Shown: positions 1-4,612 of the stretch, in pieces
Layout: each line of letters starts with the position of its first letter
Position numbering within the stretch: position 1 is the stretch's first letter
NCBI GenBank assembly: GCA_016207475.1
Contig: JACQPM010000067.1
Span: 1-5,620, forward strand
DNA: 5,620 nt
Source of the DNA: Methanobacteriota archaeon
Lineage (GTDB): Archaea > Hydrothermarchaeota > Hydrothermarchaeia > Hydrothermarchaeales > JACQPM01
Direction of reading: 5' to 3'
Position numbers and translations under genes: made by a program
The notes under the pieces: model-generated
The model's input: only the letters and a program-made list of their open reading frames with translations
Databases searched by the model: none
What the model was told of the DNA's origin: nothing

Positions 1-146
1 GGCGGGGTCGTCATCGGGGGCTGGGTGGTTGGTGCCGCCGTGGTAGGCGCTGGAGTCTCCTTGGCCCCGATGCAGCCGGCCGCGAGTATTCCGAATATCA
101 CTAAAAGGCTCAAGAGGAACAGACCTCTCACAGACTTCTTAACCAT
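1..146 (-). CDS. Secreted lipoprotein, N-terminal part (runs off left edge)
   Basis: The reverse strand opens at an ATG whose first base is position 146 and stays open to the window edge, giving 48 codons. Residues 1-7 (MVKKSVR) are a basic n-region. Residues 8-22 are a hydrophobic core, followed by a lipobox L-A-A-G-C with the lipidated cysteine at residue 25. After the cysteine comes a flexible Thr/Pro/Ala-rich linker (roughly residues 29-48). This layout is typical of archaeal membrane-anchored lipoproteins, especially solute-binding proteins of ABC importers, but the ligand-binding domain lies outside the window, so that function is only a guess. A strong Shine-Dalgarno sequence just upstream supports the start. 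The gene diverges from the kinase-family gene and has its own TATA element and a leader inverted repeat. I am confident it is a real lipoprotein gene and do not assign a substrate. Confidence 0.82.
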   Translation of the reverse strand, partial: MVKKSVRGLFLLSLLVIFGILAAGCIGAKETPAPTTAAPTTQPPMTTP

Positions 147-150
147 GCTA

Positions 151-159
151 CTCCTCCTT
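151..159 (-). promoter_or_regulatory. Ribosome binding site of the lipoprotein gene
   Basis: On the minus strand AAGGAGGAG lies four bases before the ATG at 146, a near-perfect match to the 16S anti-Shine-Dalgarno. It fixes the start of a short partial gene that would otherwise be easy to miss. Confidence 0.75.
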
Positions 160-181
160 CAACTACGCTAATAAGTAGTTG
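160..181. repeat. Inverted repeat CAACTAC-N8-GTAGTTG in the lipoprotein leader
   Basis: A perfect 7-bp inverted repeat (160-166 and 175-181) with an 8-base spacer sits between the minus-strand TATA element and the Shine-Dalgarno site, around the predicted transcription start (about 177). It could be a repressor operator for the lipoprotein gene. If the RNA starts at or upstream of 181, it could instead form a hairpin directly before the ribosome binding site. The repeat is visible; the role is inferred. Confidence 0.45.
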
Positions 182-197
182 GATTGGTCTAATCTAC

Positions 198-206
198 ATA
201 TATAAA
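198..206. promoter_or_regulatory. TATA element shared by divergent promoters
   Basis: ATATATAAA stands alone in an AT-rich gap within GC-rich sequence. On the minus strand it reads TTTATATAT, a classic archaeal TATA box with GAAACC upstream, and would start transcription near 177, about 30 bases ahead of the lipoprotein ATG. On the plus strand TATATAAA equals the box in front of spt5 and would start near 228, leaving a leader of about 70 bases before the kinase-family gene. A second AT-rich stretch at 257-266 (TTTTTATTAT) could serve the plus strand with a much shorter leader. The minus-strand reading is the better supported of the two. Confidence 0.55.
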
Positions 207-299
207 GGTTTCTACATTAGTCGGGATGGAGGGATAGGAGGTCTCTAGCGGTTAGGTTTTTATTATGTGGGGACAAGGAGGATAGGGGAGATTGGAGAG

Positions 300-800
300 A
301 TGGGGGTGAACGTAGCTCTGAGGGTCGTCAGGATAGAGAAACCCGAGGGCACCAACCTCATCCTGGGGCAAGCCCACTTCATAAAGACCGCGGAGGACCT
401 CTACGAGGCCCTGGTGAACTCGGTGCCCGGGATAAAGTTCGGCCTGGCCTTCTGCGAGTCCTCGGGCCCCTGCCTGGTGAGGGTGGAGGGTAATGACCAG
501 GTCCTGAAGGAGGCGGCTGCGAAGGGGGCCTTCTCCCTGGCCGCGGGCCACTCCTTCCTGATCCTGATAAAGGACGCCTACCCCATAAACGTCCTGGGCG
601 CCATTAAGGCGGTGCCGGAGGTCTGCAACATCTACTGCGCCACCGCCAACGACGTCCAGGTAGTGGTGGGGGAGACGGCCCAGGGGCGCGGCATCCTGGG
701 GGTCATCGACGGGGCCCATAGCAGGGGGATAGAGGAGGGGAAGGATGTGGCGGACAGGAGGGCCTTCCTCAGGAAGATAGGGTACAAGCTGGGTGGTTGA
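300..800 (+). CDS. Adenosine-specific kinase family protein (PF04008-type)
   Basis: The 166-residue product matches the small archaeal/bacterial family called adenosine-specific kinase, whose name comes from structural work showing adenosine/AMP binding; its physiological reaction is not well settled. Conserved blocks are IEKPEG (12-17), GQAHFIKTAEDLYEAL (23-38), SVPGIKFGLAFCESSG (41-56), GNDQVL near 64-69, the GH at 83-84, YPINVLGAIKAVPEVC (94-109), the C-A-T-A-N segment (113-117) and ETAQGRGILGVIDG (125-138). It ends FLRKIGYKL, as relatives do. Full length is usual for the family. I chose ATG 300 because homologues have only a short lead before IEKPEG; the frame extends back to GTG 267, and GTG 306 is also possible. 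It is probably cytoplasmic and first in a tight run with the phosphatase gene, which overlaps its last 8 bases. Confidence 0.88.
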   Translation: MGVNVALRVVRIEKPEGTNLILGQAHFIKTAEDLYEALVNSVPGIKFGLAFCESSGPCLVRVEGNDQVLKEAAAKGAFSLAAGHSFLILIKDAYPINVLGAIKAVPEVCNIYCATANDVQVVVGETAQGRGILGVIDGAHSRGIEEGKDVADRRAFLRKIGYKLGG

Positions 801-1374
801 ATTGCTCAAGGCCGTGATCTTCGACCTGGACGGGACCCTGACCAGGTTCAACCTGGACATAAAGGCGGTGAAGGAGAGAATAGGGGGCGGGGGGAGCGAG
901 AAGAACATCCTGGACTACATCGAGGGCCTTGGTGAGGCGGAGAGAGCCGAGGCCAAGGCCCTCCTGGAGGCCTACGAGTGCGAGGCGGCCATGTCCACCG
1001 AACTGAACGAGGGCGTTGAGAATCTCTTCACCTTCCTGAGGGCCGGGGGGACGAAGACCGCCCTGGTGACCAGGAACAACAGGAGGGCGGTGGAGATCGC
1101 CTGCAGCAAGTTCGGCCTCGCCTTCCACGCCGTGGTCTGCAGGGAGGATGCCAGACCCAAGCCTGCAAGGGACCAGCTCGACCTGGCTCTGGAGAGGCTG
1201 GGGGTGGGGAAGGAGGAGGCGATCTTCGTTGGCGATCATCTCTTCGACCTCCAGGCAGGCAAGTCCGCCGGCATAAGGACCGGCCTCCTGAGGAACTCCC
1301 ACGCCAATGGCATCCTGGAGGAGGCGGACTTCGTCCTGGATTCCATGGACCAGCTCATAGAGATGATAAGATAG
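793..1374 (+). CDS. HAD-superfamily hydrolase (phosphoglycolate phosphatase-like)
   Basis: A 193-residue haloacid-dehalogenase-fold phosphatase with all four catalytic motifs. Motif I is FDLDGTL with nucleophile D11 and acid/base D13. Motif II is T93 in LVTRN. Motif III is K123 in RPKP. Motif IV is GDHLFD, with D148 and D152 binding magnesium. The mainly helical, charged segment between motifs I and II (about 20-80) is a C1-type cap, which places it with phosphoglycolate phosphatase and beta-phosphoglucomutase relatives. It probably removes phosphate from a small cytoplasmic metabolite; the substrate cannot be read from sequence. The GTG start at 793 overlaps the preceding stop by 8 bases. 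TTG 802 is a serious alternative: it gives the common N-terminus MLKAVIFDLDGTL and has GGTGG five bases upstream. One base separates its stop from the next start, so translational coupling is likely. Confidence 0.88.
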   Translation: MVELLKAVIFDLDGTLTRFNLDIKAVKERIGGGGSEKNILDYIEGLGEAERAEAKALLEAYECEAAMSTELNEGVENLFTFLRAGGTKTALVTRNNRRAVEIACSKFGLAFHAVVCREDARPKPARDQLDLALERLGVGKEEAIFVGDHLFDLQAGKSAGIRTGLLRNSHANGILEEADFVLDSMDQLIEMIR

Positions 1375-1375
1375 G

Positions 1376-2209
1376 ATGCGCCTCATCGTCACCTCCCAGC
1401 AGGACAGGGCTGGGGTGAATATCTACCAGACCCTCGCCAGGGGCTTCGGCTTCACCGCCTCAGGGGAGTTCGAGGGAAAGCCCGTCTACAAAAGGGCAGT
1501 GGGGGAGGAGATCTGGCTCATAGCCACGGCCCAGCTCTCTACCATGGCCAGCCATCTCGACGAACACTTCGACCCCGAGTACTACGTCGTCGCCTCCCGC
1601 CATCGGTCCGAAGGGGGCGGGAAGATCCTCACAGTCCATGCACCAGGAAACCTGGGGGAGAGGGCCCAGGCGGGGGGAAGGCCGAAAGAGCTGGCCTACG
1701 CAAATCCTGAGGCAATGAAGGTCGCCCTGCGGGAGCTTAAGGCGGCGGTGGGGGAGAAGGGACTGGCGTATCAGGTGGCCATGGAAGCGACCCACCATGG
1801 CCCCACGGAGCTCCGGCGACCGGTCCTCTTCGTGGAGGTGGGCTCGGGCCCGGAGGAATGGGAAGATCCCAGGGCCGTGGAGGCGGTGGGGGCAGCAGCC
1901 TTAAAGGCTGCAGAGAACAGGGAGGCCTTCCCCAGGGCCATAGGGATAGGGGGGAAGCACTACGCCCCCATACACACGAAGTTTGCCCTGGAGAGTGCCG
2001 TCGCCATAGGGCATGTGATACCGGAGTATGCCCTCGACGCCCTCGATCCCGCGATCCTGGCCCATGCAGTGGCCAGGTCCAAGGCTGCCTTCGGCCTCCT
2101 GGACTGGAAGGGGATGCGGAGGGAGCAGAGGGAGAAGGTCCTCTCCATGGCCTCCTCCTTGGAACTGGAACTCAAGAGGGGCAGGGACCTCCTCAAAGAA
2201 AATATTTAA
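1376..2209 (+). CDS. dtdA: D-aminoacyl-tRNA deacylase, archaeal DTD2 type
   Basis: This enzyme hydrolyses D-amino acids wrongly attached to tRNA, recycling the tRNA and keeping D-residues out of proteins. The 277-residue product is full length for the archaeal/plant zinc-dependent family (PF04414, GEK1/DTD2), unrelated in fold to bacterial DTD. Signature blocks are HRSEGGGKILTVHAPGN (76-92), EATHHGPTELRRP (137-149), the F-V-E-V-G-S-G segment (152-158), GIGGKHYAP (190-198) and IGHVIPEYAL (211-220). The histidines in these blocks (76, 88, 140, 141, 195, 213) include the likely metal and catalytic ligands; I cannot say which from sequence alone. ATG 1376 starts one base after the phosphatase stop, so the genes are probably cotranscribed. 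Its last codons (K-E-N-I-stop) carry the BRE and TATA box of the ftsZ promoter, so this gene and ftsZ share bases. Confidence 0.93.
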   Translation: MRLIVTSQQDRAGVNIYQTLARGFGFTASGEFEGKPVYKRAVGEEIWLIATAQLSTMASHLDEHFDPEYYVVASRHRSEGGGKILTVHAPGNLGERAQAGGRPKELAYANPEAMKVALRELKAAVGEKGLAYQVAMEATHHGPTELRRPVLFVEVGSGPEEWEDPRAVEAVGAAALKAAENREAFPRAIGIGGKHYAPIHTKFALESAVAIGHVIPEYALDALDPAILAHAVARSKAAFGLLDWKGMRREQREKVLSMASSLELELKRGRDLLKENI

Positions 2210-2212
2210 ATA
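2197..2212 (+). promoter_or_regulatory. ftsZ promoter: BRE plus TATA box
   Basis: AGAAAA (2197-2202) fits the archaeal BRE consensus RNWAAW at every position and is followed by TATTTAAATA (2203-2212). Initiation about 25 bases beyond the box centre falls near 2232-2236, giving a leader of about 20 bases that includes the AGGAGG site. The element lies inside the final codons and stop of the deacylase gene and is the only AT-rich patch between that gene and ftsZ. Confidence 0.8.
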
Positions 2213-2213
2213 C

Positions 2214-2230
2214 GTAGGATAGTATCTTAC
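2214..2230. promoter_or_regulatory. 17-bp palindrome in the ftsZ promoter, candidate operator
   Basis: GTAGGATAGTATCTTAC is an inverted repeat of two 8-base arms around a central G at 2222; seven of eight arm positions are complementary, the exception being G2217/T2227. It starts one base after the TATA box and ends just before the predicted transcription start. A protein bound here would block polymerase recruitment or escape. Because it lies upstream of the predicted RNA start, a DNA operator is more likely than an RNA hairpin. The regulator is unknown. Confidence 0.5.
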
Positions 2231-2243
2231 AGTAGGTTCGCTC

Positions 2244-2249
2244 AGGAGG
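2244..2249 (+). promoter_or_regulatory. Ribosome binding site deciding the TTG start of ftsZ
   Basis: AGGAGG ends six bases before TTG 2256. There is no ATG or GTG in frame nearby upstream of the GTPase domain that fits it better, so it supports the unusual start codon. Confidence 0.75.
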
Positions 2250-2255
2250 CACACC

Positions 2256-3383
2256 TTGGAATCTACAGCGGGAGTCCTGAAGAAGGATGTTGAGTCCGTT
2301 AAGAGGACGAAGCTCGGCACTGAGTTGCAGAAGTCGGCGGTGGACGAGGAGCTGGAGAAGCTTCTCTCGAAGGTGAAGGCCCGGATCTTGGTCGTGGGGG
2401 CGGGCGGCGCCGGGAACAACACCATGTCCAGGCTGATGGAGACCGGTATCGAGGGGGCCGAGACCATCGCCGTGAATACCGATGCCCAGGACCTCCTCTA
2501 CACCAATGCCCAAAGGAAGATTCTCATAGGGAGGGAACTCACGGGGGGGCTGGGAGCCGGCTCCATACCCCAGGTGGGGGAGGAGGCGGCCAGGGAGAGC
2601 GAGAACGAGCTGAAGGAGAACCTCCAGGGGGCTGATATCGTCTTCGTAACCTGCGGCCTCGGCGGGGGCACCGGCACAGGGAGCGCCCCGGTGATCGCCA
2701 ATATCGCCCAGGATACCGGGGCCCTGACCGTGGGTGTGGTCACCTTCCCCTTCTCCATGGAGGGCATGAGGAGGCGGGGGAATGCGGAGATGGGCCTGGA
2801 GAAGCTGAGGAAGTATGCAGACACCGTCATCGTCATCCCCAACGACAGGCTCCTGGACATAGCACCCAACCTGCCCCTCTCGGCGGCCTTCAAGGTGGCG
2901 GACGAGATCCTCGTCAGGGCTGTGAAGGGTATAACGGAGCTCATCACCAAGCCCGGGCTCATCAACCTGGACTTCGCAGACGTCAGGGCTGTGATGGAAG
3001 GGGGCGGCGTCGCCATGATAGGGATGGGGGAGAGCGACACCGAGAAGAGGGCGACCGAGGCCATCGAGAAGGCCATCAACAGCCCTCTTTTGAGCGTGGA
3101 CATCACGGGCGCGAAGGGCGCCCTCGTAAATGTGGTGGGTGGCGAGGACCTCAGCCTGGCTGAGGCGGAGCAGGTGGTGGAGATGGTGGCCCAGCGCCTG
3201 GACCCGAAGGCCAATATCATCTGGGGGGCGCAGATCGACGACGAGATGAAGGGCCTCCTCAGGGTCATGCTCGTCATCACTGGCGTCAGATCAAAGCAGA
3301 TCTTCGGCTCCGGGGACGATATCATAAGGCCCAAGCGGGAGGGCTCCCTGAAGAAGGAGCTGGGGATAGACTTCATAGATTAG
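2256..3383 (+). CDS. ftsZ: Cell division GTPase FtsZ (FtsZ1-type by context)
   Basis: A tubulin homologue that polymerises with GTP into the mid-cell ring. The 375-residue product has a charged N-terminal extension (1-42), then the nucleotide-binding GAGGAGNN (48-55), VNTDAQDL (73-80), the tubulin signature GGGTGTGSAP (136-145), PNDRLL (195-200) and the T7 catalytic loop N-L-D-F-A-D (237-242), whose D239 and D242 complete the active site of the neighbouring subunit. All key residues are present, so it should be an active GTPase. The C-terminal domain ends near 349 and is followed by a short 26-residue tail finishing with hydrophobic/acidic G-I-D-F-I-D, a possible docking peptide for a membrane tether such as SepF. 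The TTG start is supported by AGGAGG six bases upstream. Being next to secE and spt5 favours the archaeal FtsZ1 paralogue; a second ftsZ elsewhere cannot be excluded. Confidence 0.97.
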   Translation: MESTAGVLKKDVESVKRTKLGTELQKSAVDEELEKLLSKVKARILVVGAGGAGNNTMSRLMETGIEGAETIAVNTDAQDLLYTNAQRKILIGRELTGGLGAGSIPQVGEEAARESENELKENLQGADIVFVTCGLGGGTGTGSAPVIANIAQDTGALTVGVVTFPFSMEGMRRRGNAEMGLEKLRKYADTVIVIPNDRLLDIAPNLPLSAAFKVADEILVRAVKGITELITKPGLINLDFADVRAVMEGGGVAMIGMGESDTEKRATEAIEKAINSPLLSVDITGAKGALVNVVGGEDLSLAEAEQVVEMVAQRLDPKANIIWGAQIDDEMKGLLRVMLVITGVRSKQIFGSGDDIIRPKREGSLKKELGIDFID

Positions 3384-3392
3384 GTGGGGACG

Positions 3393-3605
3393 ATGGAAAG
3401 GCTGAAGGAAATAACCAAGTCCCTGGAGGATAGGGGTTACCTCCAGTTCATCGGGGAGTGGGGGAGGGTGATGAAGCTCTCCAGGAAGCCCAGGAGCGAT
3501 GAGTACGTTCTCACAGCGAAGATCACGGGGCTTGGGATGGCCATAGTGGGGATGATAGGTTTCTCTATCAGGATGATCATTCAGTTGACCGGGAAGACCC
3601 TCTGA
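3393..3605 (+). CDS. secE: Preprotein translocase subunit SecE (Sec61 gamma)
   Basis: The small clamp subunit of the SecYE-beta protein-export channel in the cytoplasmic membrane. The 70-residue product has the family layout: an amphipathic helix lying on the membrane (about 1-29, containing GEWGRVMKLS), the conserved hinge RKPRSDEY (31-38), and one transmembrane helix (about 42-65, rich in Ile, Gly and Met). Length is normal for an archaeal SecE. ATG 3393 is preferred because AGGTGG lies five bases upstream, complementary to the CACCT part of the 16S 3' end; GTG 3384, directly after the ftsZ stop, would add three residues. With nine bases between the genes and no promoter seen, secE is probably expressed and translationally coupled with ftsZ. 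Confidence 0.92.
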   Translation: MERLKEITKSLEDRGYLQFIGEWGRVMKLSRKPRSDEYVLTAKITGLGMAIVGMIGFSIRMIIQLTGKTL

Positions 3606-3611
3606 GAGACC

Positions 3612-3625
3612 AAAAAGTATATAAA
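3612..3625 (+). promoter_or_regulatory. spt5/ribosomal protein operon promoter: BRE plus TATA box
   Basis: AAAAAG (3612-3617) fits five of six BRE positions and is followed by TATATAAA (3618-3625), in the 72-base gap after secE. Initiation would fall near 3645-3649, leaving a leader of about 30 bases before spt5. This is the last convincing promoter in the window, so spt5, rpl11, rpl1 and rpl10 are probably one transcript, with possible readthrough from ftsZ-secE. Confidence 0.75.
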
Positions 3626-3653
3626 TCCATCCTCAGACAGAACAGAGGGCTCC

Positions 3654-3675
3654 AGCCCCCGGTTTTTGGGTGGCT
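3654..3675 (+). promoter_or_regulatory. Leader hairpin covering the spt5 ribosome binding region
   Basis: AGCCCCC (3654-3660) can pair with GGG-T-GGCT (3668-3675), giving seven base pairs with one bulged U at 3671 and a loop GGUUUUU. The 3' arm contains the only Shine-Dalgarno-like bases (GGTGG, 3669-3673) ahead of ATG 3678. A competing small hairpin, GGGC-TCCA-GCCC (3647-3658), uses part of the same 5' arm, so the two cannot form together. The pairing is read directly; regulation is inferred. Confidence 0.42.
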
Positions 3676-3677
3676 TT

Positions 3678-4145
3678 ATGGAGAGTAAGATATACGCTGT
3701 GAGGACGACCATAGGGCAGGAGAGGAGCGTAGCCGATATGATGACCGCTCGCATAGGTAGGGAACACTTCGAGGTATACTCAATCCTCGTACCCCACGAT
3801 ATAAGGGGCTACGTCATGGCGGAGGCCCTGAACAAGACCGAGATCGAAAAGTCCCTGAGGGGGGTGAGCCACGCCAAGGGGATCGTGGAGGGCGAGATCG
3901 CCCTGGCCGACATAGAGAAGTTCTTCGAGCCGAAGCCCATGGTGACGAAGGTGGACACCGGGGACATCGTGGAGCTCATAAGCGGCCCCTTCAAGGGTGA
4001 GAAAGCCCGTGTCGTGAGGGTGGACGTGAAGAAGGAGGAGATCACCGTGGAGCTCTTCGAGGCCACGGTGCCGATACCTGTCACCGTCAAGGGAGACAGC
4101 ATAAAGGTTGTCAGGAAGGAAGCAGAGAATGAAGCAAACGATTAG
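3678..4145 (+). CDS. spt5: Transcription elongation factor Spt5 (archaeal NusG)
   Basis: Spt5, normally paired with the zinc-ribbon protein Spt4, closes the RNA polymerase cleft to increase processivity and can link transcription to the leading ribosome. The 155-residue product has an NGN domain (about 4-84), starting I-Y-A-V-R-T-T-I-G-Q-E and including the central GYVMAEA (44-50), then a linker and one KOW domain with GDIVELISGPFKGEKARV (95-112). This is the usual archaeal size and order. ATG 3678 was chosen because the NGN domain begins right after it; the frame also extends to TTG 3666, which would add four residues of no clear value. The first gene after its own promoter, it overlaps rpl11 by 17 bases. 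Its presence with L11, L1 and L10 mirrors bacterial secE-nusG-rplKAJL order, an ancient arrangement. Confidence 0.95.
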   Translation: MESKIYAVRTTIGQERSVADMMTARIGREHFEVYSILVPHDIRGYVMAEALNKTEIEKSLRGVSHAKGIVEGEIALADIEKFFEPKPMVTKVDTGDIVELISGPFKGEKARVVRVDVKKEEITVELFEATVPIPVTVKGDSIKVVRKEAENEAND

Positions 4146-4608
4146 CGCCTTGGTAGACGGTGGGAAGGCCAGCGCCGGACCGCCCCTGGGCCCTGCCCTC
4201 GGTCCCATGGGGATCAACATAGGGGCGGTTGTAGGGGCCATAAACGAGAAGACGAAGGCCTTCGTGGGCATGAAGGTCCCGGTCAAGGTCATAATCGACC
4301 CTGCCACCAAGGAGTTCGATATCTCCGTGGGGACCCCGCCCACCAGCGCCCTTATAAAGAAGGAGCTCAATATAGAGTCGGGCTCCGGCGAGCCCAAGAC
4401 GAAGATCGTGGGCGATCTATCGCTGGAAGGGGCCGTCAAGGTCGCCCAGATGAAACGAGACGGGATGCTCGCCGCCAGCCTCAAGGCCGCGGTGAAGGAG
4501 GTCCTGGGGGTCTGCGTATCCATGGGGGTCACCGTGGGCGGTAAGCCGGCCAAGGAGTTCCAGGCGGAGATAGCCCAGGGGCTCCACGACGGCGCATTGA
4601 AGGAGTGA
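4129..4608 (+). CDS. rpl11: Large-subunit ribosomal protein L11 (uL11)
   Basis: L11 binds the GTPase-associated region of 23S rRNA at the stalk base and takes part in elongation-factor action. The 159-residue product begins with the proline-rich N-terminal domain, DGGKASAGPPLGPALGP (10-26) followed by MGINIG (27-32), then the VGTPPTSALIKKEL segment (67-80). The RNA-binding C-terminal domain has the family signature around KEVLGVCVSMGVTVGGK (123-139). Length is typical of archaea. ATG 4129 is supported by AGGAAGGA (4113-4120) eight bases upstream, and homologues start close to VDGGKA; TTG 4108 is open in frame but would add residues not seen in the family. The start lies inside the end of spt5, and rpl1 begins four bases after its stop. 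Confidence 0.95.
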   Translation: MKQTISALVDGGKASAGPPLGPALGPMGINIGAVVGAINEKTKAFVGMKVPVKVIIDPATKEFDISVGTPPTSALIKKELNIESGSGEPKTKIVGDLSLEGAVKVAQMKRDGMLAASLKAAVKEVLGVCVSMGVTVGGKPAKEFQAEIAQGLHDGALKE

Positions 4609-4612
4609 GAAG

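Noticed and set aside
265..285. Six-codon ORF (MWGQGG) in the leader of the kinase-family gene, a possible leader peptide
   Set aside because: It has no ribosome binding site at a workable distance, and a frame this short is expected by chance.
1858..2217. Plus-strand frame inside the end of the deacylase gene
   Set aside because: It is a shadow frame of low-complexity Gly/Arg composition overlapping well-conserved DTD2 motifs in the true frame.
2498..3376. Long open frame on the minus strand opposite ftsZ, and similar long minus-strand frames opposite most genes
   Set aside because: These frames come from GC-rich codon bias on the coding strand. Their translations are Ser/Pro/Leu-rich without recognisable domains, they lack ribosome binding sites, and each lies opposite a gene with clear family motifs.
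3647..3667. Bacterial-style terminator: GGGC-TCCA-GCCC followed by TTTTT
   Set aside because: The stem has only four pairs, five bases separate it from the T run, and it lies downstream of the spt5 TATA box where the spt5 leader should be. Archaeal termination depends mainly on T-rich tracts, and five Ts are weak. I keep it only as a side possibility.
3685..3692. GTAAGATA in spt5, identical to one arm of the ftsZ palindrome
   Set aside because: It is a single 8-mer encoding the S-K-I region of Spt5 with no second arm; a match of this length in 5.6 kb is not surprising.
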